From CAYNYI01 sp964401455 (lineage in GTDB: Bacteria; Fibrobacterota; OXYB2-FULL-49-7; CAYNYI01): a stretch of 31,087 nt of DNA. The first letter of the stretch is position 1; the number at the start of each line of letters is the position of its first letter. Below, one piece after another: positions 8,354 to 15,122 of the stretch. Made by a program: the position numbers and the translations under genes. Below the pieces are notes generated by a model. The model was not told the DNA's origin. It saw only the letters and a list, made by a program, of their open reading frames with translations, and made no database searches. Location of the stretch: contig CAYNYI010000021.1 in NCBI GenBank assembly GCA_964401455.1, positions 1 to 31,087 of the forward strand. The letters run 5' to 3'.

Positions 8354-8386
8354 AGATAAGTCGACAATTCTCAGGCATTGTCTGTC

Positions 8387-8425
8387 ATCATCGGACCCTC
8401 TGGTCAAGCCATAGGGTCCGATGAT
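8387..8425. repeat. Long inverted repeat (13-bp perfect arms, extendable stem)
   Basis: Arms 8387-8399 (ATCATCGGACCCT) and 8413-8425 are perfect complements. After one mismatch the stem continues with TGG/CCA, leaving a 5-base loop TCAAG. On the minus strand it lies about 80 bases after the tsaE stop, but no T-run follows, so a classical terminator is unlikely. It may mark a boundary of the decayed element or act as an mRNA 3'-end stabiliser. Confidence 0.65.
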
Positions 8426-8503
8426 CCATTTTCCTGAAATTGTCTGGCCGGTGATGGCTAAGGAGGAGAAATCCCTCATAAAGTGCGGGACAGAAAAGGG
8501 GTT

Positions 8504-8917
8504 TTATATAAAAATCTCTCTGAGGTTCTCTCCGGTTTTTTTAAGAGTGATCTGCAAAGCTTCTTTGCCGAAGGCTTCTTCGGCATTTTCCGCCCATTCC
8601 ACAAGCGAAACTCCGGTCCCGTAAAAATATTCCTCATACCCCGTTCGCCGCAGTTCATCAATGCCGGAGATCCTGTATAAGTCGAAATGATAAACCGGAA
8701 GGCGTCCGCTTTCATAGCAGTTTACGATATTGAATGTAGGGCTGTTTACATTCTCCGAAACGCCCAGACCTTCGCAGATACCTTTAATAAAAACCGTTTT
8801 ACCGGCACCGAGATCTCCCCGGAAAGCACAGATAGAGCCGGGCGAAAGCATTTTTGAAAACTTTGTCCCCGCCGCGAAAGTTTCCTTCGCCGAAGATGTA
8901 AACAGCTTCCGGCTCAT
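8504..8917 (-). CDS. tsaE: tRNA threonylcarbamoyladenosine biosynthesis ATPase TsaE
   Basis: Essential ATPase that works with TsaB/TsaD to make the t6A modification at position 37 of ANN-decoding tRNAs, in the cytoplasm. 137 residues, normal for the family. The P-loop is GDLGAGKT (34-41). SPTFNIVNCYE, the HFDLYRI segment and LVEWAENAEE near 105-115 are the classical TsaE signatures. The ATG overlaps the stop of the histidine kinase gene in an ATGA, and AGGAAC stands in front. It is the last gene of the apt-trpC-trpF-hemW-serS-kinase-tsaE run. TsaB and TsaD are not in the window. Confidence 0.95.
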   Translation of the reverse strand: MSRKLFTSSAKETFAAGTKFSKMLSPGSICAFRGDLGAGKTVFIKGICEGLGVSENVNSPTFNIVNCYESGRLPVYHFDLYRISGIDELRRTGYEEYFYGTGVSLVEWAENAEEAFGKEALQITLKKTGENLREIFI

Positions 8918-9774
8918 ACTTTTGTTCCTGATTTTTCCGGGAAATAAGTTACAAAACAGGCGCCTTCGTCTGAGCCGGGATTCATAAGTGCAATGCTTCC
9001 ACCGTGATAATCTTCGACTATACGACGGGCCAACGCCAGGCCGAGACCCCAGCCCTTTGACTTGGTAGTAAACCCCGGGCTGAAAATATGCTGGGATTTT
9101 TCCCTGGAAATTCCGCTGCCGTTGTCTTCATAGGTTATCTTCACGGTGCGGTTATCGTTAAGATACTGACCCTTGATTATGATTCTGCCTTCATCATGTT
9201 CAATAGCGTCGGAAGAGTTTTTAAGGAGGTTTTCAAAAACCCAGCCGCAGAGTTCCGGATTTCCGTAAATATCCGGCATATCCTCGAATTCTGCACTGAC
9301 TTCGATTTTTCTTTGTCTGATCCGGTCTTTATAATATCGTATAGTTTCACGAATAGTTTCTTCAATATTGAATTCCCGGATCTCAGGCCTGTAGCCCACC
9401 TGGCGAAATCGCTTTACAATACGTTCAAGCTTTTTTGTATCTTCTTCGATTTCCCCGGCGGCGGAAATGAGTTCCGGAGGCGAACCTTCTTTGAGATGCA
9501 TTTTTATTATTTCCGTCCAGCCCGAAAGGGAAGTGACCGGGGTGCCGAGCTGATGGGCCGTTTCTTTCATAAGCCCCATCCATAAGGCGTCGTTTTCGAG
9601 GGATTTCCGCATTCTCAGAAAAACCGCCGCGGAAAGAGCAAAGAGGATTATAAAGCATATAGCAGAAGAAATTGTCCTGCCCCAAAATATAAAAAGAAGA
9701 CCGACCGAAAAGATGAGGATATAAAGCGCCGCCGCTTTTTTAGAAAAAACAAATCGAATGAAACGGTCATTCAT
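8914..9774 (-). CDS. Membrane-bound histidine kinase with no linked response regulator
   Basis: 286 residues. Two closely spaced membrane helices (about 13-31 and 35-53) with almost no external loop are followed directly by the catalytic core, so it has no evident sensor domain and may sense within the membrane or through a partner. His74 sits in ETAHQLGTPVTSL, a variant of the H-box. The ATP-binding domain has NLLKNSSDAI (N-box), EDNGSGI (G1) and GWGLGLALAR (G2), so it should be active. The start and stop codons overlap serS and tsaE by 4 bp each (ATGA). No response regulator is in this operon. The NtrC-type regulator at the left edge already has its own kinase, so the partner must be elsewhere. 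Confidence 0.92.
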   Translation of the reverse strand: MNDRFIRFVFSKKAAALYILIFSVGLLFIFWGRTISSAICFIILFALSAAVFLRMRKSLENDALWMGLMKETAHQLGTPVTSLSGWTEIIKMHLKEGSPPELISAAGEIEEDTKKLERIVKRFRQVGYRPEIREFNIEETIRETIRYYKDRIRQRKIEVSAEFEDMPDIYGNPELCGWVFENLLKNSSDAIEHDEGRIIIKGQYLNDNRTVKITYEDNGSGISREKSQHIFSPGFTTKSKGWGLGLALARRIVEDYHGGSIALMNPGSDEGACFVTYFPEKSGTKV

Positions 9775-11051
9775 TTTCCGTACGGTCCTATCTTTTCCCG
9801 GCCATTCATATAGGGCCTTAAAACTTCCGGCACTGTTATTGAGCCGTCGCTGTTCTGATAAGTTTCATACAGGGCGACGATAATTCTCGGAGTTGCAAGT
9901 CCGGACCCGTTTAGTGTTGCGGGAAAGCGGACTTTGCCGTCCTCATCGCGGAACCTTATATTAGCGCGTCTCGCCTGGAAATCATAGAAAGTACTGCAGG
10001 ATGAACATTCGAGCCAGGCTTTTTCAGCCGGGGCCCATACTTCAAGGTCATAACATTTTGCCGCGGCGAAAGAAAGATCGCCGCCGCATAATTCGAGGAC
10101 CCTGTATTTAAGGCCGAGTTTTTTCAGCATGTCCTCGGCGCATTCGACCAGTTTTTCGAGTTCTGAAAGATGGTCTTCCGGGCGGCAGAACTTTACCATT
10201 TCAACCTTGTTGAACTGATGAACGCGCAGGAAGCCTTTTGTGTCCTTCCCGTATGAACCGGCTTCCCGTCTGAAACAGGCTGAATAACCGCAGATGTTTC
10301 TGGGGAGGTCTTTATGGGAGAGTATTTCATCCCTGAAAAGATTTGTAAGCGGAACTTCAGCGGTCGGTATTAAAAAGAGGTCGTCTTTTACGCAATGATA
10401 CATATCGTCTTCCATCTTTGGAAGTTGCCCTGTGCCGGTCATGCTCTGGCGGTTGGCCGTAAATGGAGGGAAAACTTCCTGGAAGCCGTATTCAGTAGTG
10501 TTATGTTCAAGAAACCAGTTTATCATAGCGCGTTCAAGCGCCGCGCCCGGTCCCATAAAGACAGGAAATCCGGCGCCGGCTATTTTGGCCCCTCTTTTGA
10601 AATCAAGAATTCCCAGTTTCTCACCCAGTTCTATATGATCGGATGGTTCGAAATCGAATGCCGGTTCCGGGCCGCCCGTTCTGACTTCCTTATTATCGTT
10701 TTCCGATATTCCGGAAGGGCAGCTTTCATGCGGAATGTTCGGGACAGTTATGAGAAGCGCGGAAATTTGCTCCTCGATTGCGGTTATGTCTTTATCCAGG
10801 TCTTTTATCTCGGAGGAGACTTTACGCATAGCATCGATTTTGTCCGATGCGTCCTCTTTGTTTTTTTTAGCTTCCGCGATTTCCTGGGTCGCAATGTTTC
10901 TTTCTCTTTTAAGTCCTTCTACCCTGTTAAGGATTTCTCTCCGTCTTTTGTCGAGGTCTAACAGAGGAGAAATATCCGGTACTCCCTTTTTTCTTTGGAG
11001 AGATTTTATAACTCCTTCCGGATTTTCCCTGATCATCTTGATGTCGAGCAT
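9771..11051 (-). CDS. serS: Seryl-tRNA synthetase
   Basis: Class II synthetase that charges tRNA-Ser (and tRNA-Sec where present), cytoplasmic. 426 residues, full length. The N-terminal half-hundred to about residue 105 forms the tRNA-binding coiled coil (LDLDKRRREILNRVEGLKRE onward). The class II core shows the TAEVPLTNLF serine-binding segment, motif 2 CFRREAGSYGKDTKG and motif 3 NGSGLATPRIIVALYE. The ATG at 11051 follows AAAGGGAAAA. It is separated from hemW by 45 bp and overlaps the following kinase gene by 4 bp, so it is expressed as part of the larger operon. Confidence 0.98.
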   Translation of the reverse strand: MLDIKMIRENPEGVIKSLQRKKGVPDISPLLDLDKRRREILNRVEGLKRERNIATQEIAEAKKNKEDASDKIDAMRKVSSEIKDLDKDITAIEEQISALLITVPNIPHESCPSGISENDNKEVRTGGPEPAFDFEPSDHIELGEKLGILDFKRGAKIAGAGFPVFMGPGAALERAMINWFLEHNTTEYGFQEVFPPFTANRQSMTGTGQLPKMEDDMYHCVKDDLFLIPTAEVPLTNLFRDEILSHKDLPRNICGYSACFRREAGSYGKDTKGFLRVHQFNKVEMVKFCRPEDHLSELEKLVECAEDMLKKLGLKYRVLELCGGDLSFAAAKCYDLEVWAPAEKAWLECSSCSTFYDFQARRANIRFRDEDGKVRFPATLNGSGLATPRIIVALYETYQNSDGSITVPEVLRPYMNGREKIGPYGK

Positions 11052-11096
11052 TTTTTTCCCTTTCGGTCATTTTATTCATTATAAGACCCTTATAAT

Positions 11097-12221
11097 TTAA
11101 TCATTGATAGACAGATTTTCAATTATATTATCCATTAGCAGCATACCTTCGGGAGTAAGTCTCAGGCTTTCTTTTTCCAGGAATGCCAAATTCCTTTTCT
11201 GGAGTATTTCGAGAAAAGCTCTGTTCCTGTCCAAAAAACACTTCTTTTTATCCTCCGGCATTTCTCCGAATATATAGCCGCGTTTTGTTCTCAGTCCGAG
11301 GAAAAGGTCTTCGAACATTTTGTCTGAAGCGCTTCTTTTATCTTCAGTGCGAAGTTTCTTAAAGCCGTTTTTGGAAGCCGTTATATATTTTTCTATTGAT
11401 GATGCGTTAGCGTAACGTTTTTTATTAATAAAAGAATGTGCTCCGGGACCCAGACCCGCATATTCTGAACCGTTCCAGTATGAGCTGTTATGTCTGGAAT
11501 GTTTGTTCTTCCGGGAGAAGTTGGAAACTTCATAATGTATAAAACATTCTGATGTCAGGAAATCCGATCCTTTCAAAAACATTTCACGGTAATTTTCTTC
11601 GGATACCTTGAGGCCCTCTTTATCCATTTTTGAATTGTTTGGTATACTTAGACCGTATGCTGAAATATGATCTGCGTCTTTCGATGCTTCCCGAAGAGAT
11701 CCTAAATATGAATCTAATTTTTGACCAGGAACCGCGAATATCAAATCCAGAGAGATTTCAGAAGGACCGAAAGAATGGGAAATTCTAATGCTTTTCCGCG
11801 CAGTTTCCGAGTTGTGCAGACGGCCGAGGACAGAGAGATCTTCGTCTTTGAATGACTGTATTCCGATACTGGTCCTCGTGACTCCTGCTTTTTTCCATGA
11901 TGATAAAAGCGGACGGCTGATCGAAGAAGGGTTCGCTTCAGCAGTGATTTCGGTTTTCTCGGAAATCCGGGTGTGTGATGCGAGAATATTCATTATTTCG
12001 GGGATAAAACTTTCGGGCAGTGCCGACGGGGTCCCCCCACCGAAATACACGGATTTTACCTTTATATTTTTTTTCAGTGCTTCCTTTATTTCCAAAAACA
12101 GTGATTTCTTATACCCTTCATATAATTCTTTTTTAAAAGGCACAGAAAAGAAATCGCAGTATGAGCATTTGGAAAGACAAAATGGAGTATGTATATAAAC
12201 GGATAAACTTTCGTTCAGCAT
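11097..12221 (-). CDS. hemW: HemW-type radical SAM protein (heme chaperone family)
   Basis: Radical-SAM protein related to oxygen-independent coproporphyrinogen oxidase. HemW members bind heme and deliver it to respiratory proteins rather than oxidise coproporphyrinogen. 374 residues. The iron-sulphur cysteines are Cys15, Cys19 and Cys22 in HTPFCLSKCSYCDF. YFGGGTPS near 60-68, ITAEANPSS and SIGIQSFKDEDLSVLGRLH are family signatures. The C-terminal HemW domain (GLRTKRGYIF and after) is present. The N-terminus lacks the extra residues found before the CxxxCxxC motif in true HemN, which favours HemW. It overlaps trpF by 7 bp. Confidence 0.92.
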   Translation of the reverse strand: MLNESLSVYIHTPFCLSKCSYCDFFSVPFKKELYEGYKKSLFLEIKEALKKNIKVKSVYFGGGTPSALPESFIPEIMNILASHTRISEKTEITAEANPSSISRPLLSSWKKAGVTRTSIGIQSFKDEDLSVLGRLHNSETARKSIRISHSFGPSEISLDLIFAVPGQKLDSYLGSLREASKDADHISAYGLSIPNNSKMDKEGLKVSEENYREMFLKGSDFLTSECFIHYEVSNFSRKNKHSRHNSSYWNGSEYAGLGPGAHSFINKKRYANASSIEKYITASKNGFKKLRTEDKRSASDKMFEDLFLGLRTKRGYIFGEMPEDKKKCFLDRNRAFLEILQKRNLAFLEKESLRLTPEGMLLMDNIIENLSIND

Positions 12222-12832
12222 ACTTCTCTGACAGACTTGACTGCGGCCTCGATAAGAGCCGGATCTTTTATTCCCGGGGATTCTTCCACGCCGCTGTTCA
12301 GGTCTATGCCATAGGGATTGAAGAACTTTACAGCTCTCGCGGCGTTTTGAGGGCCTAGCCCGCCTGCTATTATAAGGCGGATGTTTTCCGGAATGAGCAG
12401 AAGAGCCGATTCCCAGTTGAAAGACGTGCCCGTTCCTCCGTAAAGGTCTTTTGATCCTGAATCAAGAAGTATAGTGTGTGATCTATACTTTTCGAGGTCG
12501 GATTTTTTTGCCCCTCTGTTGACGCTGAGAGACATTATAATATCCGGTTTTATCCTTCTGAGGGCTTGTTCCGAATAATCGCCGTGTAGCTGCACACATG
12601 TTATTCCCGCTGCTTCCGTAGCGGAGTTTACATATTCCGGCTTTTCGTTTACAAAGACTCCGACCCGTGTCAGAAAGGGAGGGAGTCGGGAGGTTATTTT
12701 TCCAGCTGCTTCGGGTTCTATGAATCTGGGAGTCGCGGGATAGAAAATAAAGCCAACGGCATCGGCACCGGCGTCCGAGGCGGCCTCGGCGTCAGAAATT
12801 CTTGTTATACCGCAAATCTTTATTTTGGTCAA
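12215..12832 (-). CDS. trpF: Phosphoribosylanthranilate isomerase
   Basis: Third step of tryptophan synthesis from anthranilate: PRA to CdRP, cytoplasmic TIM barrel. 205 residues, normal length. Cys7 in KICGIT is the general base. VGFIFYPATPRFI, VGVFVNE, VQLHGD, the catalytic aspartate region LLDSGS and IAGGLGPQNA, and GIDLNSGVEESPG complete the fold in order. The start is TTG at 12832, overlapping the trpC stop in TTGA, so translation is coupled to trpC. Only trpC and trpF are present here; other trp genes are not in the window. Confidence 0.96.
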   Translation of the reverse strand: MTKIKICGITRISDAEAASDAGADAVGFIFYPATPRFIEPEAAGKITSRLPPFLTRVGVFVNEKPEYVNSATEAAGITCVQLHGDYSEQALRRIKPDIIMSLSVNRGAKKSDLEKYRSHTILLDSGSKDLYGGTGTSFNWESALLLIPENIRLIIAGGLGPQNAARAVKFFNPYGIDLNSGVEESPGIKDPALIEAAVKSVREVC

Positions 12833-13608
12833 ATTAAAAGCTCTTTCAGTTTTTTACCGGGATCAGGCGCCCTCATAAGTGCTTCTCCCGCGAGGAAGGC
12901 GTTAACTCCCGCGCTTTTAAGTTTTTTAATATCCTCGGCTGATTTAATTCCGCTTTCGGCTATGACTAGTGTCTCTTTCGGAATTTTCGGAGCCAGAGAA
13001 AAGCATACAGAAAGGTCGGTTTTTAAAGCCGGGTCGGAAAGATTTCGGTTGTTTATGCCTATAATATCCGCGCCGGCTTTTTGAGCTCTTTCGAGCTCCG
13101 CTTCATTATGTATCTCAAAAAGCGGCGCCAGATTAAATTCAGAACATATTTCTCTAAAATCAGAAAGCTGAACATCATCAAGAAGTGAAGTTATAAGAAG
13201 AACCGCGCTGGCTCCGAAAACAGAAGCTTCCAAAATTTGATATTCAGAAACTATAAAGTCTTTTCTCAGAATCGGAAGTTTTATCGAGCTCCGTACCTCG
13301 GAAAGGTAATCCAGTTTTCCCATGAAAAATTTTTCATCGGTCAGAACAGAAACGGCCGACGCTCCGTTTTTTTGGTAATTTAATGCTATCTCTCCGGGAT
13401 TAAAATTCTCCCGGATTATTCCGGCGGAAGGAGATGCTTTTTTCAACTCGGCTATGATGTTGGTTTTTTTCTTGTCGAAAATGGCCTTTTTGAAATTGTA
13501 ACCGTTAATGACAGCCTGTTCAGCAAGCTGAGACTTTGGTATCATTAGTTCCCTACTGTATATTTCTTCTTTTTTTACCTCTGTTATTTTTTTTATGGAA
13601 AATTTCAT
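12829..13608 (-). CDS. trpC: Indole-3-glycerol phosphate synthase
   Basis: Converts CdRP to indole-3-glycerol phosphate, the step after TrpF. 259 residues from the preferred ATG at 13608, which has GGAG 7-8 bases upstream. An in-frame ATG at 13623 lies within apt and lacks a ribosome site. Catalytic and phosphate-binding segments are in order: IIAELKKASPSAG (catalytic Lys), SVLTDEKFF, LPILRKDFIVSEYQI, FEIHNEAELE, GINNRNL and IAESGI. The gene follows the apt stop by one base and overlaps trpF by 4 bp. CdRP is therefore made and used by products of adjacent cistrons. Confidence 0.96.
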   Translation of the reverse strand: MKFSIKKITEVKKEEIYSRELMIPKSQLAEQAVINGYNFKKAIFDKKKTNIIAELKKASPSAGIIRENFNPGEIALNYQKNGASAVSVLTDEKFFMGKLDYLSEVRSSIKLPILRKDFIVSEYQILEASVFGASAVLLITSLLDDVQLSDFREICSEFNLAPLFEIHNEAELERAQKAGADIIGINNRNLSDPALKTDLSVCFSLAPKIPKETLVIAESGIKSAEDIKKLKSAGVNAFLAGEALMRAPDPGKKLKELLI

Positions 13609-13609
13609 G

Positions 13610-14131
13610 TTATTCTCCGGCATAAGTCATGAGGCTCTCGATTGTATATCCGTTTATTTTATCTCTGCCTTTAAGGAACGCAAGTTCTATGAGAAAAACA
13701 ACTCCGGAAATATTACCGCCGAGTTTTTCTACCAGTCCGCAGACTGCCTTTACGGTTCCACCGGTAGCTATGAGGTCGTCCACTATGAGTACATTCTGGC
13801 CTTTTTCTATGGCGTCTTTATGCATTTCAATCGCATCGGTGCCGTATTCGAGTTCATAAGATTCCGATATTGTGTCGTGAGGGAGTTTTCCGGGTTTACG
13901 GGCCGGTACAAAACCCGCGCCGAGTTTGCAGGCAACGGCTGCGCCAAAAATAAATCCCCGCGATTCCGCTCCCACTACCACATCAATTTTTTTGTCCGCG
14001 AATTTCCCGGCCATGCTGTCTATAGTATGTTTAAGGGCCTCCGGATCTTTCAGGAGCGTCGTAATATCTTTGAATACAATCCCTTCCTTAGGAAAATCCT
14101 TGATATCTCTTATTTTTGAATAAAGGTCCAA
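13610..14131 (-). CDS. apt: Adenine phosphoribosyltransferase
   Basis: Salvages adenine to AMP using PRPP, cytoplasmic. 173 residues, normal length. The N-terminal DFPKEGIVFKDITTLL, the VVGAESRGFIFG loop and the PRPP-binding motif VLIVDDLIATGGT (114-126) are diagnostic. The start codon is TTG at 14131, with AAGGAG about 8 bases upstream. It is the first gene of the seven-gene operon that runs to tsaE. Its predicted promoter contains a 19-bp palindrome. Apt and the Trp enzymes both bear on PRPP use, though TrpC and TrpF do not use PRPP themselves. Confidence 0.97.
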   Translation of the reverse strand: MDLYSKIRDIKDFPKEGIVFKDITTLLKDPEALKHTIDSMAGKFADKKIDVVVGAESRGFIFGAAVACKLGAGFVPARKPGKLPHDTISESYELEYGTDAIEMHKDAIEKGQNVLIVDDLIATGGTVKAVCGLVEKLGGNISGVVFLIELAFLKGRDKINGYTIESLMTYAGE

Positions 14132-14165
14132 CAGTTATCTCCTTTTTTAATGATTATAAATAATA

Positions 14166-14205
14166 GTTATATTTGAAATATAACATTTTCAGTATCGGCT
14201 TACAA
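14166..14205 (-). promoter_or_regulatory. Predicted apt-operon promoter with palindrome over the -10
   Basis: The minus strand shows TTGTAA (14205-14200), a 17-base spacer and TATATT (14182-14177). A perfect inverted repeat with 9-bp arms GTTATATTT / AAATATAAC around a single central base (14166-14184) covers the -10. It is suitable as an operator for a repressor, and lies between divergent genes, so it could affect both. A further TATAAT lies closer to apt without a good -35. Confidence 0.5.
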
Positions 14206-14235
14206 GGTTAACACTTTCTCCGGAAAGGACAAAAT

Positions 14236-15027
14236 ATGGCCGAAAGCAGGCTCATTATTCATGAATTCAGTGGGAAATATAATCAGAAAGAACTCTATTA
14301 TATGGATAATACCATGGAGGAGAAAGATGAGTTCAAGGATATTCATGATCCCGAAATCCGATATGCGGATGGAAGACTTGTAAGGCTGAAAGACTTTTTT
14401 AAATGGGCATCTCCGTCCGGCCGCTGTCTTGAACTCGGGGCGGGAAGCTGTTGGGTCTCATCAATGCTCTCCCGGCTTGATGAGGTGTCGGAAGTCTATG
14501 CTCTTGAAATCAGCAGGCGTTCACTTGTTCAAGTCGCTCCCCGGATAATGGATATGCTCGATGCGGATAAAGAAAAAATAACCAGGGTCCTCGGCGATTT
14601 CAACCGGTTGGACTTTCCAGATGATCATTTTGATTTTGTGGTATTCGACGCGGCTTTGCATCATATCCCGACAAGAGATTTTTCTAAAATAATGTCGCAG
14701 GTGAAAAGGATACTTCGCCCAAAAGGAAAAATTATTGCGGTGAATGAGCCTTTTCTTCCGGATTTACCTATAATAAGAGAAAAAAAACGCAGAGACTTCG
14801 GGGCTGATGAAAAAGAGCACGGAATTATAGAAAACAGCTATTCTTTGTCGGAATGGCGAGAACTGTTTGCGGATTCCGGATTCAAGACTTTTTTCAAAGA
14901 GTATATTCCGGAATTTAAGAATGACTCTATAAAGCGCAAGGTTAAAAAAGCGGTTCTGTCCGGCCCTCTTAGAAATATTTATTTCAGAGTATTTCCGCCG
15001 CATTATTTCATAGTGGCGGACCGATAA
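14236..15027 (+). CDS. Class I SAM-dependent methyltransferase
   Basis: 263 residues. The SAM-binding motif I is CLELGAGSCWV (64-74) and the acidic residue after strand 2 is in VYALEISRRS. FVVFDAALHHIP and VKRILRPKGKIIAVNEPF match the type 11 methyltransferase core. The C-terminal part (SLSEWRELFADSGF and after) resembles members acting on quinones or sugars, but the substrate cannot be told. AAAGGAC precedes the ATG. It is the first plus-strand gene and is divergent from apt. The GH31 gene follows after 95 bp, so co-transcription is possible. It is not closely similar by eye to the methyltransferase at 7077-7832 apart from the shared fold. Confidence 0.85.
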   Translation: MAESRLIIHEFSGKYNQKELYYMDNTMEEKDEFKDIHDPEIRYADGRLVRLKDFFKWASPSGRCLELGAGSCWVSSMLSRLDEVSEVYALEISRRSLVQVAPRIMDMLDADKEKITRVLGDFNRLDFPDDHFDFVVFDAALHHIPTRDFSKIMSQVKRILRPKGKIIAVNEPFLPDLPIIREKKRRDFGADEKEHGIIENSYSLSEWRELFADSGFKTFFKEYIPEFKNDSIKRKVKKAVLSGPLRNIYFRVFPPHYFIVADR

Positions 15028-15122
15028 AAGGTCTGTCGAAAAAATAATTCAGTAAGATGCATGAAATTATTTATCATTACACATTATAGAATAAATTCCA
15101 CGCTTTAATAAGAGGGCTCCGT

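Larger units (their letters stand above)
7833..8503. other. 671-bp region without an intact gene: remnant of a mobile element plus structured DNA
   Basis: Between the methyltransferase start and the tsaE stop I see no intact gene. From low to high coordinate it holds an AT-rich part (7833-7966) likely to include the methyltransferase promoter, a decayed Rpn-type reading frame (7985-8225), a -24/-12-like motif (8260-8275), a 16-bp palindrome (8338-8353) and a long inverted repeat (8387-8425). The segment from about 8260 to 8430 is visibly more GC-rich than its flanks. Confidence 0.7.

Noticed and set aside
8179..8367. 62-codon minus-strand ORF upstream of the Rpn remnant
   Set aside because: It covers the -24/-12-like motif and palindrome, lacks a ribosome site and overlaps the remnant in another frame; it looks like non-coding control DNA.
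13609..13623. Upstream ATG for trpC at 13623
   Set aside because: It is inside apt with no Shine-Dalgarno; GGAG precedes the ATG at 13608.
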